Assembly (NCBI GenBank): GCA_902729315.2 | Contig: LR746274.1 | Coordinates: 3,561,037 to 3,625,036 of the forward strand | Direction of reading: 5' to 3' | From: Spirodela intermedia | Taxonomy: Eukaryota > Streptophyta > Magnoliopsida > Alismatales > Araceae | DNA length: 64,000 bases | In this document: positions 25,640-37,078 of the stretch, piece by piece | How the letters are laid out: each line of letters begins with the position of its first letter | Numbering within the stretch: position 1 is the first letter of the stretch | Translations under genes and position numbers: made by a program | The notes under the pieces: generated by a model | What the model was told of the DNA's origin: nothing | The model's database searches: none | The model's input: the letters and a program-made list of their open reading frames with translations, nothing else

Positions 25640-28600
25640 ATGGGGGAGACGCCCGAGAGGAAGAAGATCGTCATCGACACCGACCCAGGGATAGGTGATT
25701 TTGCTTCGAACCCCGGCGACTGTCTGCCGTTCGTCGCGCATCTGCGGGGACTCTTCTCCCGTGGCTGTGTTTCCTCGGTTTGGCGATGGACATTGATGGG
25801 TTCTATGCTTCCCAGATGACGCCCTGGCGATATTTGTGGCGCTGAATTCGCCAGAGATTGAAGTTGTGGGCCTCACAACCATTTATGGCAACGTCTATAC
25901 CTCCTTGGCCACGAGGAATGCCCTGCACTTGGTAAGCTCTAGCCAGGATTCGTCTGATACTGTAGGATCTATTTATTACCCTTGGACATTGAAATGTGTG
26001 GAATCAGACCACTCCTTCGTTGCCATACAGGCAGGAGAGAGATGCAGCGAATTTTTCGAATTATACGACAGTCACTTCTAATCAACTGTTGGCTTGATCC
26101 ATCTGATACGTTGCTCTCATTGGTGCATTTATTTTGACGTTTTCTCCAAGGTTCTTTTATTTGTTGCACTGAAATAGTGTCGAACGTCGCAATCTTAAGA
26201 CAGATGGTCAAGTATTGCCGGCTCTTAAGACAGATATACTGTTTATTCTTATCGAAATGCATTAGGGAACTTCGATTTACACTTTGATCATTCAACAAGC
26301 TTTGACCTCCGATTCGAAATCTGCTTTTGTCATTGTTCAAGACCCTATCTCTATGGATTAAGCGGCTCCATTTTCTCCTTTCTATATCTGGATAACTTCT
26401 ATGCTTGCAAAGTTACTGAAACAATGGTTAAAATACCTTTCCCCTGCATGCATTCTATTAACTCATGTTATCCCATCTGTTAATATTTATGCATTATTAT
26501 ACTTTCCGTTCAGTGGACGACTGTGTTCTTTGGTATCATGCTTGGAGCTGTGGATCACACATATTTCCATCATGATAGTAAAATCTTTCGTGATGCTATT
26601 CTTAAGTCTTTTCATTTCGTCAGATTAAACGTCGCTGGCTTAACAGATTGGTTTTATAAAATTAATGTGATGCTTTTCTAGTTTTGCCTGTGAACCAATG
26701 GTGCATTTTTAGACAGGGCTAGATACTATGCAGATACAAAATACAGTTGTATTTTTAAGAAAATTCATTATCTCTCTTTGTGCTCCTTTAGTAATACATC
26801 TCCAATTGAATTCTAAGGAATCATGGCATGGTAAAACTGAAAATTGAAACCATTTAGTTATTTTCCTATAGAAAGGTCTTGCAGGTGTCCAACATCCATT
26901 GCATGGTCTTGAAACCATTGCATGTCAATCATTATATTAAGTCATATGTCTGGGTTTCATCGATTTCTGGAATATATTCTTCTATGCCTGACGTTATTGC
27001 CCTTAATCTACCTTTTTAGTTGGAAGTTGCAGGAAGAAATGATATTCCTGTTGCTGAGGGTTCACATGTAACAATCACGGTATGTAGTGTCCTTCTCACT
27101 GAGTTTTTTATCCAGCACTCCATTTAATTTAATCATCAATTCCTTCATTGTATGGTATTATACTTCGTCCAGACCTATGATTCTTCTGTTACAGAAAGAT
27201 CATTTTTTTCCAGAAAGTGCATGATTTTCTGTTTCTTGAATTGGTTGTGGAATAGCACCATGTTGCCTTGCCACAGAATGTTTTCTTATACTGTTCTATT
27301 TCTCATAATCATCTGACACATCTTCCTAAAATCTGATATTTCATTGCATGGAAGATCAGTTTTTCTTGCTGCAGTGGCATAACAGATCCAGCACATAGTT
27401 TTGACAAATTTTGCATCAGGTACATGCCAGGGTGTGGGAACAGAGTGTTAGTGCTTGGAGTTTGGCATTGTGTAGGATGGTTTCACATGTGAGACCTTCA
27501 GTCATGAGATAAAAAAGAAACAAGTAGGGCCTTATCCAATTATCCTTGTAGAAATGACGATAAATTATTTGAACTCATCAAAGAAGTATAGCTTATTATG
27601 GCCTGCTATTTCAAGTAAAGTGGAATACTGTTATTGCGGTGTTTGTATTGGCAACTCGGGGGACAAATATATTCATCTTTTTATCGTTTGAATCATAAAT
27701 TGTCCATTTGGAATTTTTTGTAGACAGGGTTCTATTTCCATATATGAAAAAAAGGTTCTGCATCACTTGCATTGACGAAACTAAACTTGTATTTTAATGA
27801 ACTGAAAGTTATTCCAGAAATCGATGTTGAAGTTGTTTGTTTCGGATCCTGCTTGACTTCTCAAAATATCATCTCACCATAAAAGTTCATTGCTGTGTTT
27901 ATATTCTCGGCATGGTTTACATCCTTTTTAGAGATTTAATTGACTGCTTATGAACATAGTGCTGGTTTTAGTATTTCTTACGGTATTTGGTCTTTGTTTT
28001 CTGTTGAAGAATGGTACAAAGCTCCGTATTGCTGATTTTGTTCATGGTGCTGATGGGCTTGGAAACCAGAACTTTCCTTCACCACAAGGAGCAAAAATCG
28101 ACCAGTCTGCTACTGATTTCCTCATTCATCTAGCAAATTTATACCCCGGGGAAATAACTATTCTGGCGCTCGGACCACTGACGAACCTTGCTATGGTCTG
28201 TTCTTACTTCTTCTTTTTAACGCTCTTCTACTAATCGATGTGTTTTTTGGGACAGGCTATTCAACAAGATCCTGAATTTCCGAGAAAAATTAGGCAGATT
28301 GTTCTTCTTGGTGGTGCATTTTCAGTTAATGGAAATGTCAATCCTGCGGCAGAGGCTAATGTAAGAAAAGTTTAATTTGTAATGGCCTTGGTACTTATTC
28401 TTCCTTATGCCATATTATATCGTTTTAATATTGGTACAAATAGATATTTTGTGGAGGTTATAACGTGTGACTATGGCCTATTATTGACTGTTTCGAACTC
28501 AATGATCCTGCCTCAAACACAATCTCCTGGATGATCTGTAAGAGAACGTGGATATTTGGGCCTTGGGAGAATATATGTGATGTATCACTGTTAATTAGTT

Positions 28601-31600
28601 TTTCACTTTTGCTGTCAATGGGCATTGGCCTGCATGAATGCCACATATATATATGTGATGTTTTCTTTTCTGCATTTTCATTAGATGAAATCCGTCATAA
28701 TTTTTTAAACTTTCCCTGGTCGATTTTGTTAATGATTTCAGGTCTTTGTGCTGAGTGCTCTGTCATAGGGGGTGAAACCCCCAAGGCCATAATCATGAAC
28801 ATGAAGGTGGAAAATAAGACACTTCTTAATTAACATTTGGTCTGGTATTTATGCTAAGCCCATTGTACTGGAGTTGTGTGATTGGCCCAATCTAGTTTGA
28901 CAACTAATGAAGAAAAGACTGCAATAAAAGAAAAAGGGATGAACACAACTTACTTTGACACTCTACTTCAAGTTGGTGAATCAAAACTTCCCAACTTGGA
29001 TACAAGATGCTGAAATACACTACTATTCATGCCTTTAGTAAATGTGTTTAGAATTAAAGACAACATATGGTGTGCAAATTAGTCTGTTCTCTAGCGTCTC
29101 TTTGATGAATTGTCAATGAATTTCACTGTAGTTGATTTGGTTGTGTTGAACTAGATCTTATGTTATATTGATTGTCGGCTTGTTGCCATTGTAGAGTTTC
29201 ATTGGACTATCTCTCTTGATCTTTAAGTCTTCTAATATAATCTTCATGCATAATAATTCACAAACATCTTGAGCCATGGTTGAGAATTTTGCTTTTGCAC
29301 TTGACCTTACTATCACATTTTACTTCTTGCTTTGTCTCGGTATAAGATTTTCACAAGGGAAGGTGCAATATCCTGAAGTGAATGTCATGTCTATTATAAA
29401 CCTTGCCTAATCAATATCATCGTATGCTTCAAGTACCAATCCTCCATTCCTCTTGAACAGAATATTATTCCCTACCGATTGAAATAATGTAGTACTATAC
29501 AAAATGTATGCAGGTGTAATTTCTTTAGATTGTGTATAATTAGCTAATCATACTCATTACATACATTATATCTAGTCATGTATGAGATAGACAAATCAAT
29601 CTTCTGTCTAATCGTTGATACATCACCTTGTCTTCAACAACATCCTCCTGTGCTCTACCATCTTTGAGATTTGGATCTATTGGAGTATTTATTAGTTTAC
29701 ATGTAGTTTTGCGTGTTTCCTTCTGAAGATCATTATGTGTTTTTCGTGGATGATAAAAATGGCTTTTCTTGAGTGGGCTACTTTGATTCAAAAGAAGTAT
29801 TTCAACCTATCCAATGTTTTGAATTCAAGTTCTTTGGTCAGAGACTATGTAAGTTATATTTTTTTTTTCTTTTCCTTCATATCTTGTCACAATTATGTAA
29901 TCAACACAAATTAATAGTGCTAAATTCTTCTTGAAAATAAGTGTTTAACAAATAGTGTGATCTCCTTGACTCCATTTGTATTCTTTTCAATCATAGCCCT
30001 TGTAAACTTACCAAATCAGTATTGAGGTGATTGTTCACTTTCTTCAGTTTGAACACCATATTGCCAACCGTACAGGCATCTTTTGTACATTGCATACCCA
30101 ATTCTTTCCATATCCTAGTGGGACTTCAATATAGATTTCTTTTTTCTAAGTCTCCATGCAAATATGTATTCTCAACATCAAACTGATGTAGATCCCATCC
30201 ATTATTAGTTGTTAATATATATTTTTTGATAGTATTCATCCTTGCTACATGAACAAAAGTATAAGGGTAAGCAACCTCATAGCTTTGAGTCTATCATTTG
30301 GCAACCAGTTGGGTCTTGCATCTCTTAATAGATCTAATTACATGATATTTCACTGTATAGATCCATTTATAGCCTCTATAACTCCCAATTTTTATATCTC
30401 TAAAGCTTCGATTTCTTCATTCATAGCTTGTTTTAATTTTTCTCTGGACAGAATCTCAAACATGGTAGTAGGGATTGTAGTAGTGTTTAAACTAACAAGG
30501 AAAACTCTATGAGATGATGAAAAACGTTCATAGGCTAGAAAATGTACAAGAGGATATACATTTGGAAGTATAACACCAACCTCAGATTCATGTTTGATCA
30601 AAAAATTCTAGTGATCTGTGCAAAATCATCAATAAATGTAACAAACCATCTAGCACGAAAAATACATAAAGTGGATGAGGAACCAAAAATATCACTATGA
30701 ATACAAGAAAAACGAGTGTAACCATTTGCACTACTTATAGGAAAAGAAACATGCTTGTGTTTTGTGAATTCAGATACGTCACAATGGAAGTCTGCAACAT
30801 TCAAATTTTGAAATAAAGATGGATTTTTTTTTTGATTGTTATAAATGAAGGATAACCAAGTCTTTTTTGGTGAAGTCATATTTTGTCCATGTTTGATGAG
30901 TAGGGTTCATAAGGTAGGTTGCTTTCTCTCTTTACAATGTTTGATTGGCTCAGTGCTTCAAAGTAGTAGAGTTAATCTTGTTCTTTAGCATGCCCAATGT
31001 TTCTCCCCGATTCTTTCTCATAAAACACATGATATTTATGAGAGAACCCACTTTACATTGTAGATATGCAACAAGTTTATTAAAAGACACGAGATTTGTG
31101 GTCAATAAAGGAATATGAAAAATATTTCTCAAGATGAGTGAGTGTGAGCATTTCCCAGTAATTAAGGATCCCTCGACTGTGCTTTTTTTCCTATTAATAG
31201 GACAAGGAGAATATTTGGAATAAAATTCTGATTAACTGGTCATGTGTTTAGTCGCTCCTGAATCCATGATCCAATAATCTTTTCTTGGCCAAGGATTTGA
31301 ATTCTCACTTGATCAAATTTAGGGTTTAGCCCAACTGGAAATTTATGCTACGTCCTTTTCTATATAACCTTGATGAATAATTGTCTTTAGGATCTCGCAT
31401 AGCAATAGCGTTGTGTTGATCATACTTCTGTCGTAACATCTTCAATTGATTTGCATACTCTGTTACAATCTAGTTTCCTTGTTTCATTGTCATCATCTTT
31501 ATTTTCACCTTATATACCTTTACTAGATCTCTGGCTCTGGAATAAGCTTGTTGGATAATCCCATGTCCTTGACTGCAGCTAAGAACATATGAGTATTGCT

Positions 31601-34600
31601 GATCTTTGGTATCATGGTACTCTGATAAGAACCCAGATCAAAGAACTACGAATATTTCGTATTAGATGAAAGAAACAATCTCTAGAACAGAAATATCGAA
31701 GATAAAGAACAATAAAAGAACCCAGAACAGATGGAAGGTCGCATACAACCCTCCGACCCTTTCTTGTAGATGCACAAGATGCTAACTCCGATTTTCCTCC
31801 CCCCTCTCCTTCCTGATCCGCCCCTCTTTATATCCTCTCCTTTCCTTCTCTTATTTATGCAGTTAGTCTCCTGCCATAACTGCTCTTGTCATAACCGCTC
31901 TTTGCCATAACTGCTCCTAGTCATATTGTTTCTTGCCGTAACTATGTCTTCCGTCAATAATGCTAACCATTATTGAGTTATTGGGCTTTGGGCCTTCTTC
32001 CTTCTAGCATATGTGCGTGGAGCCTCATACTCCATAACCACACCATGATTCTCAAGTGTTCTTCATTGCAAATTTCAAAATAGGAATCTCCTTGTCTTGT
32101 GCCAAGGAGGTAACTGTTTTGTCTTCTCCCTTTCATAGTTATAAGCAACTGAGATCAATTAAGAAAATTGTGCCCATCCAATCTGCATGACTGTGGGATG
32201 GCTGGCAACTTACGATATGATTTGGGTTCATTCAAGCTCTTGGAATTGTGAAGATACAGAGGTAGTAGTTGTCTCAGGCATATTTGAGGCAGTAGAAATA
32301 ATTGGTGTTCTTAGACAGAGCTGAACAAATCTATTTCTAGCCAATGACTCTCGGCTGTTCTCTCACCTCCAATGCACTGGAGGAGAGCAAGAAATATGTG
32401 CGAACCTGTCGTTCTGTCACAAAACCCGAAAATGAGACCTGGTGGCATAAAAGGAAAGAAGGCGTGACGACCAAAGTAAATGAGAAGAATATACCAACCA
32501 TACCTCTCCTTCTCGTTGATGGGATCTTCTGAAGAGACGTCTCAAGGCAGGAGAGATTAAAAAAACAGCTCGATCAAGCCTTTGGCTCTGATACCATTCT
32601 AAGTGCTATGTCACAGGTGATGAAACCCCCAAAACCCATATCCCGAACAGGAAGGCAGAAAATAAGACATGCTTTTCTTAATTAACATTTGGGTCTGGTA
32701 TTTACACCATGCGTGGGTTGAACCGGACCGGTCCGATCCGGTTCAATACTTAAGTAATAAAGAAAATATTACAGTAATGGAAAAAAAGGAAAAATACAAC
32801 TTATTCGGACACTTTGTTGGTGGATTTTATGTAATGCGAATATATATTCCCTTTGTCTGTTTGCTATCTACGTCAATAAGCTTTAAAAGAGAGGTATAAG
32901 TAACGTCCTCCTTTTGGTGCGATCTTTTCAGCCTTTATGACCAACATCTATCTGTGGTATCTGTAAAGATTTGGAAGGCACAGATGAACTGGCTGTCAGA
33001 TCTTTTTCAGAAGACAAAGGGTAAAGGGGAACTCTATGACGAAAAAATTATATGAGATCTGGTACACTTTCATAATTCATACCAAGAATCAGATCATTGC
33101 AGTATGCTGCCCCAAAGCGTCTTGTGTGGATTGCGAATTTCCTTGAAGAATTCATGTAACAGATGCTGTAGCACCCATAGCATGAGTAGGCTGTTTACCC
33201 AATCTGGTCTTACATCATATTTTCTTCGGCAAAAGACAATCTTTACACAAGCATAATAAGAATTCTTACATAAATATATTCTTAGGCGGTTACATGCAAT
33301 ATAGGCTGTATAGTTATTATGAATGAATGTTAGCCTTTAGTACAAGCTTATAAGAGGCTTGTGATGAATGTATAAGCTGATAAGATGCTGTATAGTTATT
33401 ATGCAATATAGACTGTATAGTTATGATGAATGAAGGTTAGTCTTAAGTACAAGCTTATAAGAGGCTTGCGATGACTCAGCCATCTTTCATTAGCCTCAAT
33501 AAAGAAACTCTGGATTCATTCTGGCTGGGAGCAAGACTGATATTGTACACTTTATAGTATGCCCCTTCTACTCGGTACAGTCCAATTACTGAGGCCAGCT
33601 TTCATTCCTCCTTGATGGGAAATGTAATGTCATAATGTGCTTGTGTTTAGCGGTAGTTTGTACATTGAAGGCATATACAGTGGATTGGAAACTAAAAAGC
33701 AAGTCAACAAATAGGCGATTGTGCTGTTGCCTTCTCATTCCATTTGTTAACTCGTTCTGACATGTTTGCATGCTTTCTCTTCCGTGGCTTCTGGGGGACA
33801 TGTATGTGGGGTATTTGGCATTATTAATATTCATTTTGGTTTCCTATTTTAGGAGCATACATATGATTCAGAGGTTCTTATAGGCAAGCTATCTGCTGTC
33901 TTCTATGGTTTTCTTAGAAAATGTGTTTGCTTAAAGATTCTTTGTTTTGAATTCCATAATCAGATATTTGGCGACCCTGATGCTGCCGACATTGTCTTCA
34001 CTAGTGGTTCAGACATTTTAGCAGTGGGGATAAATGTTACTCATCAAGTCGTTTTGACAGGTAATCTGTTGACAGACCTTGATAACTGTATTTTGGTTTT
34101 ATAAGTTTACTTGATTTGTTGAATGCTCTTAATTAGCTATAAATTGCAGAATACACAAAGTGATGCCAAGCCATTTGCTTTAGGTTGACTCAAGCCACAT
34201 GTGAGATTTCTTTTGATAAAAAGGTGTAACAAAATCTTATGGAAATTTCTGTCATTCTTTGCAAGACTAGGAATTTCCAAGGAAAATCTGTTTTGTGTGT
34301 GAGAGGTACTCAATGTTTAATTGAAAAAGAAAATTAGGAGTCCATTTTTGCTATATATGGAAATTTGTGCCCAAGAATAAAATGACTAACATGCTCTAGC
34401 ACATTCTAACACTTTCCCGTAAGTCATTAATATGTGCTGACATTGGGTTAATATTTGCTGCGTTTTTGTTGGCATGGGTTGACTCTAACCTTCTATTTTA
34501 AAATTTCAACGGGCCTTATTTTTTACAAACATTGACTTAAAAAACTCAAGGGTAAAAGCCCTGTCATACTAACTTTTTGTTTAGCATGCTTTGGCCTGAT

Positions 34601-37078
34601 AACCTGTTTTTCTCAATCTATAACCTATAAAAAAGATCATTATTTTTAAAAAAAATTATGATCTTGTGATCATTAAAATCAGCTTGTTGAGTTCAATAGT
34701 ATGTGCATTGTAGATACAGTGGCTGTCAAAGTCTGTCTGGTTCGCTTATCGAATATAAGATTACCAGCTATGCTGATGACAACCTCATTATCACAATGTT
34801 TAATTGTGGGTTCTGAACAGATATGACCGAGATTATTCATTACAGATTTAATCCACATTATTTTGAACGTAGTATGGATGATGAGCCAGTATGCAGCTTC
34901 AGTATTCAATTGAGCCTCTGAATTTTTTTTCTTGTCCTTCCAAGCAACCAAATTTTCTGATGGATGACCTTGCATTTGTGGACATCAGATGAGGCTTTGA
35001 TTCCCTAATGGCCATTCTATTTATGTCGAAGCCATCTTCCAAAGAGCCTTTGATATGGAGCATGACTCTTAAAATTGCTTCCTAATGGCATTGGTTTGTT
35101 TTTGATCGAACTGGTTATGTCTTGGTCCCCACCCTGTTTTGGTACTTTACTTTGGTGTCAATGCAATAATGACAGAGCCTGAAGGTAAGATTTCACAATT
35201 TAGCAAAGTGAACCTATACTATATTATCAAAGTATTTCATGGATCATAAGAGAGGTCATCAGGACACAGACAAGTCAGAACATTGCTATACCTAAGAAAA
35301 TTATCTCATATATTGCAAGCTATCTAGCAGCTGCTTGGTACTAAGGATTCCGAGTCAATTATTACATGGGAAAAAGGATTGGAGTCAGTCATGCCTCATA
35401 CCAGGTGTCTCCTCATACTGTCTAATCTCACAGTTTACAAAAATAAAAATGATGTAAAAAAATCATAATTAAAAGCGATAATGAAAATTAAAATTTACAA
35501 GTTGTCAAAATCTCACTTTAAAGAGATAATGCATTTCACAAAGTACCAACTTTGCAAGAACATGGCTATCTCTGCAACTTTAGTTGAATACCTTGGAGAC
35601 ATTTACACCCACATAGTTCTCTTATGTGGGTGTAAATGTGGAATATGTGGAATGTATCCCTTATAATTCTCTTGTGTTTTAGGCAACCAAGAGTAAGAAC
35701 TTGTCCGATGTGCACAGAACTGGCAAGACTCTCCTCGTACCTATGCTACTCTCCCTTGCCTTAGCCAGATATTTCCTCTCATTGCCCCAGGTGTCACCAG
35801 AACACTTTTAAGGACAGTGATGTTGGCAAAGATCTCACTCTTCTTAAGATACCAATATACAAGATTACAGGACAAGTGATGGTCAATGGGGAGGTCATTA
35901 CCAAGAAGTAGAAATGAAATATCTCGATGATCTTTGTGAGAGAATGACTTCTCTCATTCCCTCATGTTCGTTTTTATCATTTTGACGACTCAATCCTTAC
36001 CCTACAGTTCACTGCTCATTCCCATACTTTCTGCATTTTCTACCAACAGTACGAATGCGTAAATAAATAAAAAAAACGCATTTTTTAATCTTGTTGCGTG
36101 TTGCACTTCTCTCCATGTTCAGATTTTTTTTAAAGTTTCTGACATGTTTTAATTCAAAATTCTCTAGAGGATCATCTCAATCAGCTTGCACAATCCAAGG
36201 GGAAATTTGCTCAGTATGCTTGTAAGATCCTTGGTGTGTACTTCGCTTATCACCATGATGCGTATTCTATGCGAGGTTAGTATCTACAAGAGGTCCTGAG
36301 TTGACAGGAAAGAATCAGCTTGTACCCTGAGACACTGATGGGTGTTCTGTATTGGATGCAGGCGTCTACCTTCATGACCCCACTGCCCTTCTCGCAGCTG
36401 TTGATCCATCTTTGTTAACTTACACCGAGGGTGTGGTAAGAGTACAGACTGGTGGGATTACGCGGGGCCTGACATTATTTGATAACTGCAAGAAAAGGTA
36501 AGGCAGTTAATTTATAAATCTATATTTTAAGCTTGTCCAGTTAATTTGCCTGAAGCTTATTTTCATGTTTCTGTAAAATAGAATATCTCGTAAAACCTGT
36601 GCCCCTCCAATTCTTTCTGGTAGCTTTCCTGTCACCGATTGAAGATCACCAATTTGTCAAAAATTGAAGGCACTGCAATTCGGTCTTCTAGTGTTGTATC
36701 CTGTACATTTTTTACATATTTTTTGAAAAACTAAAATCGCCTGTGTTTTTCAATAAAGTGAATAGTACATTTATAGTATCATCTTGATGTTTCTATGTTT
36801 GGGCACTGATTGCCGTGGCGACAGAGCAAAACATTAAATATTCGGTTGTTTGCCAATTCAAACATTCTGATTACTCCAGGAGGCTGATCTTGTTATTTGT
36901 GTGATACATGAGATTGGCAGAAATGTGTATATCTGATGGGTCCGCTGGGACTTGTTTCTCTCAATAAATCAGGTACGGGGAGATGAATGAATGGTTTGAC
37001 AAACCAAAGGTGAAGGTGGCCATCACAGTCGATGCTCCGGCAATTGTCAAGCTTGTCATGGATCGGTTGATGGGCTGA
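25640..37078 (+). CDS. URH: Inosine-uridine preferring nucleoside hydrolase (uridine nucleosidase)
   Basis: Nine exons: 25640-25694, 25816-25931, 27020-27079, 28010-28195, 28256-28360, 33964-34060, 36168-36275, 36362-36497 and 36973-37078. Together they encode 322 residues with GT-AG borders and consistent phases. It hydrolyses the N-glycosidic bond of ribonucleosides in cytosolic pyrimidine/purine salvage. The Ca-binding DTDPGIDDA motif is at 13-21, FVHGADGLGN at 87-96, ILALGPLTNLA near 130, LLGGAF and GNVNPAAEAN before 174, and the active-site region GVYLHDP at 243-249. Length and motifs match plant URH proteins; I do not assign it to URH1 or URH2. The gene spans 11.4 kb because intron 5 (5.6 kb) and intron 6 (2.1 kb) hold transposon sequence. 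The start ATG sits in a good context (GACCATGGGG). Confidence 0.94.
28756..28983 (-). repeat. 3' LTR of the antisense copia element
   Basis: It runs TG to CA on either strand. On the minus strand it follows a purine-rich stretch ending GGGAAG. It aligns with 32604-32830 in two blocks, with a divergent middle. Confidence 0.65.
31618..32032 (-). mobile_element. Solo LTR with a perfect 5-bp target duplication
   Basis: A 405-bp segment (31623-32027) begins TGATAAG and ends GCCTCA, so it is TG...CA. It is flanked on both sides by TACTC (31618-31622 and 32028-32032). On the minus strand a TATA-like GGATATAAAGAG lies at 31824-31835, as in an LTR promoter. It splits the gag frame of the surrounding copia element: removing it and one duplication rejoins the MVWLW and NTHMFL blocks typical of copia gag. 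No internal coding region is present. Confidence 0.88.
32584..32596 (-). other. tRNA-iMet primer binding site
   Basis: The minus strand reads TGGTATCAGAGCC, seven bases inside the 5' LTR of the antisense copia element. It fixes the element's orientation. Confidence 0.85.
33307..33474. repeat. Imperfect direct duplication in URH intron 5
   Basis: A 61-bp unit at 33307-33367 recurs at 33414-33474 with about half a dozen mismatches. Both contain AGTACAAGCTTATAAGAGGC. The spacer repeats parts of the unit again. Confidence 0.8.
34679..34975 (-). pseudogene. Copia RNase H fragment in URH intron 6
   Basis: An open stretch of 98 codons on the minus strand matches the copia RNase H domain: NLVAWKDKK, a decayed SSAEAEY region (NTEAAYW), IMWIKSVMNNLG and the HCDNEV active-site block. 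No LTR pair was found around it, so it is a fragment. Confidence 0.7.
35599..35639. repeat. Perfect 17-bp inverted repeat with 7-base loop
   Basis: Arms at 35599-35615 and 35623-35639 are exact reverse complements (ACATTTACACCCACATA) around GTTCTCT. It lies in URH intron 6, far from exons. It could be the core of a small foldback element or a structured intron RNA. Confidence 0.85.

Larger units (their letters stand above)
28756..32830 (-). mobile_element. Antisense Ty1/copia element in URH intron 5
   Basis: Two similar flanking repeats, about 228 bp at 28756-28983 and about 225 bp at 32604-32830, enclose decayed copia coding sequence on the minus strand. Next to the right repeat, 32584-32596 reads on the minus strand as TGGTATCAGAGCC, the classic initiator-methionine tRNA primer site. 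From right to left come gag (about 32220-32050 and 31610-31330), integrase (30879-30598, with FVTFIDDFAQITRIF), reverse transcriptase (around 30600-30390) and its tail (29791-29576, with TPIDPNL and YQRLDRRLICLSHT). Many stops break it. A solo LTR interrupts gag. The host gene's exons are intact, so this intron load appears tolerated. Confidence 0.85.
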
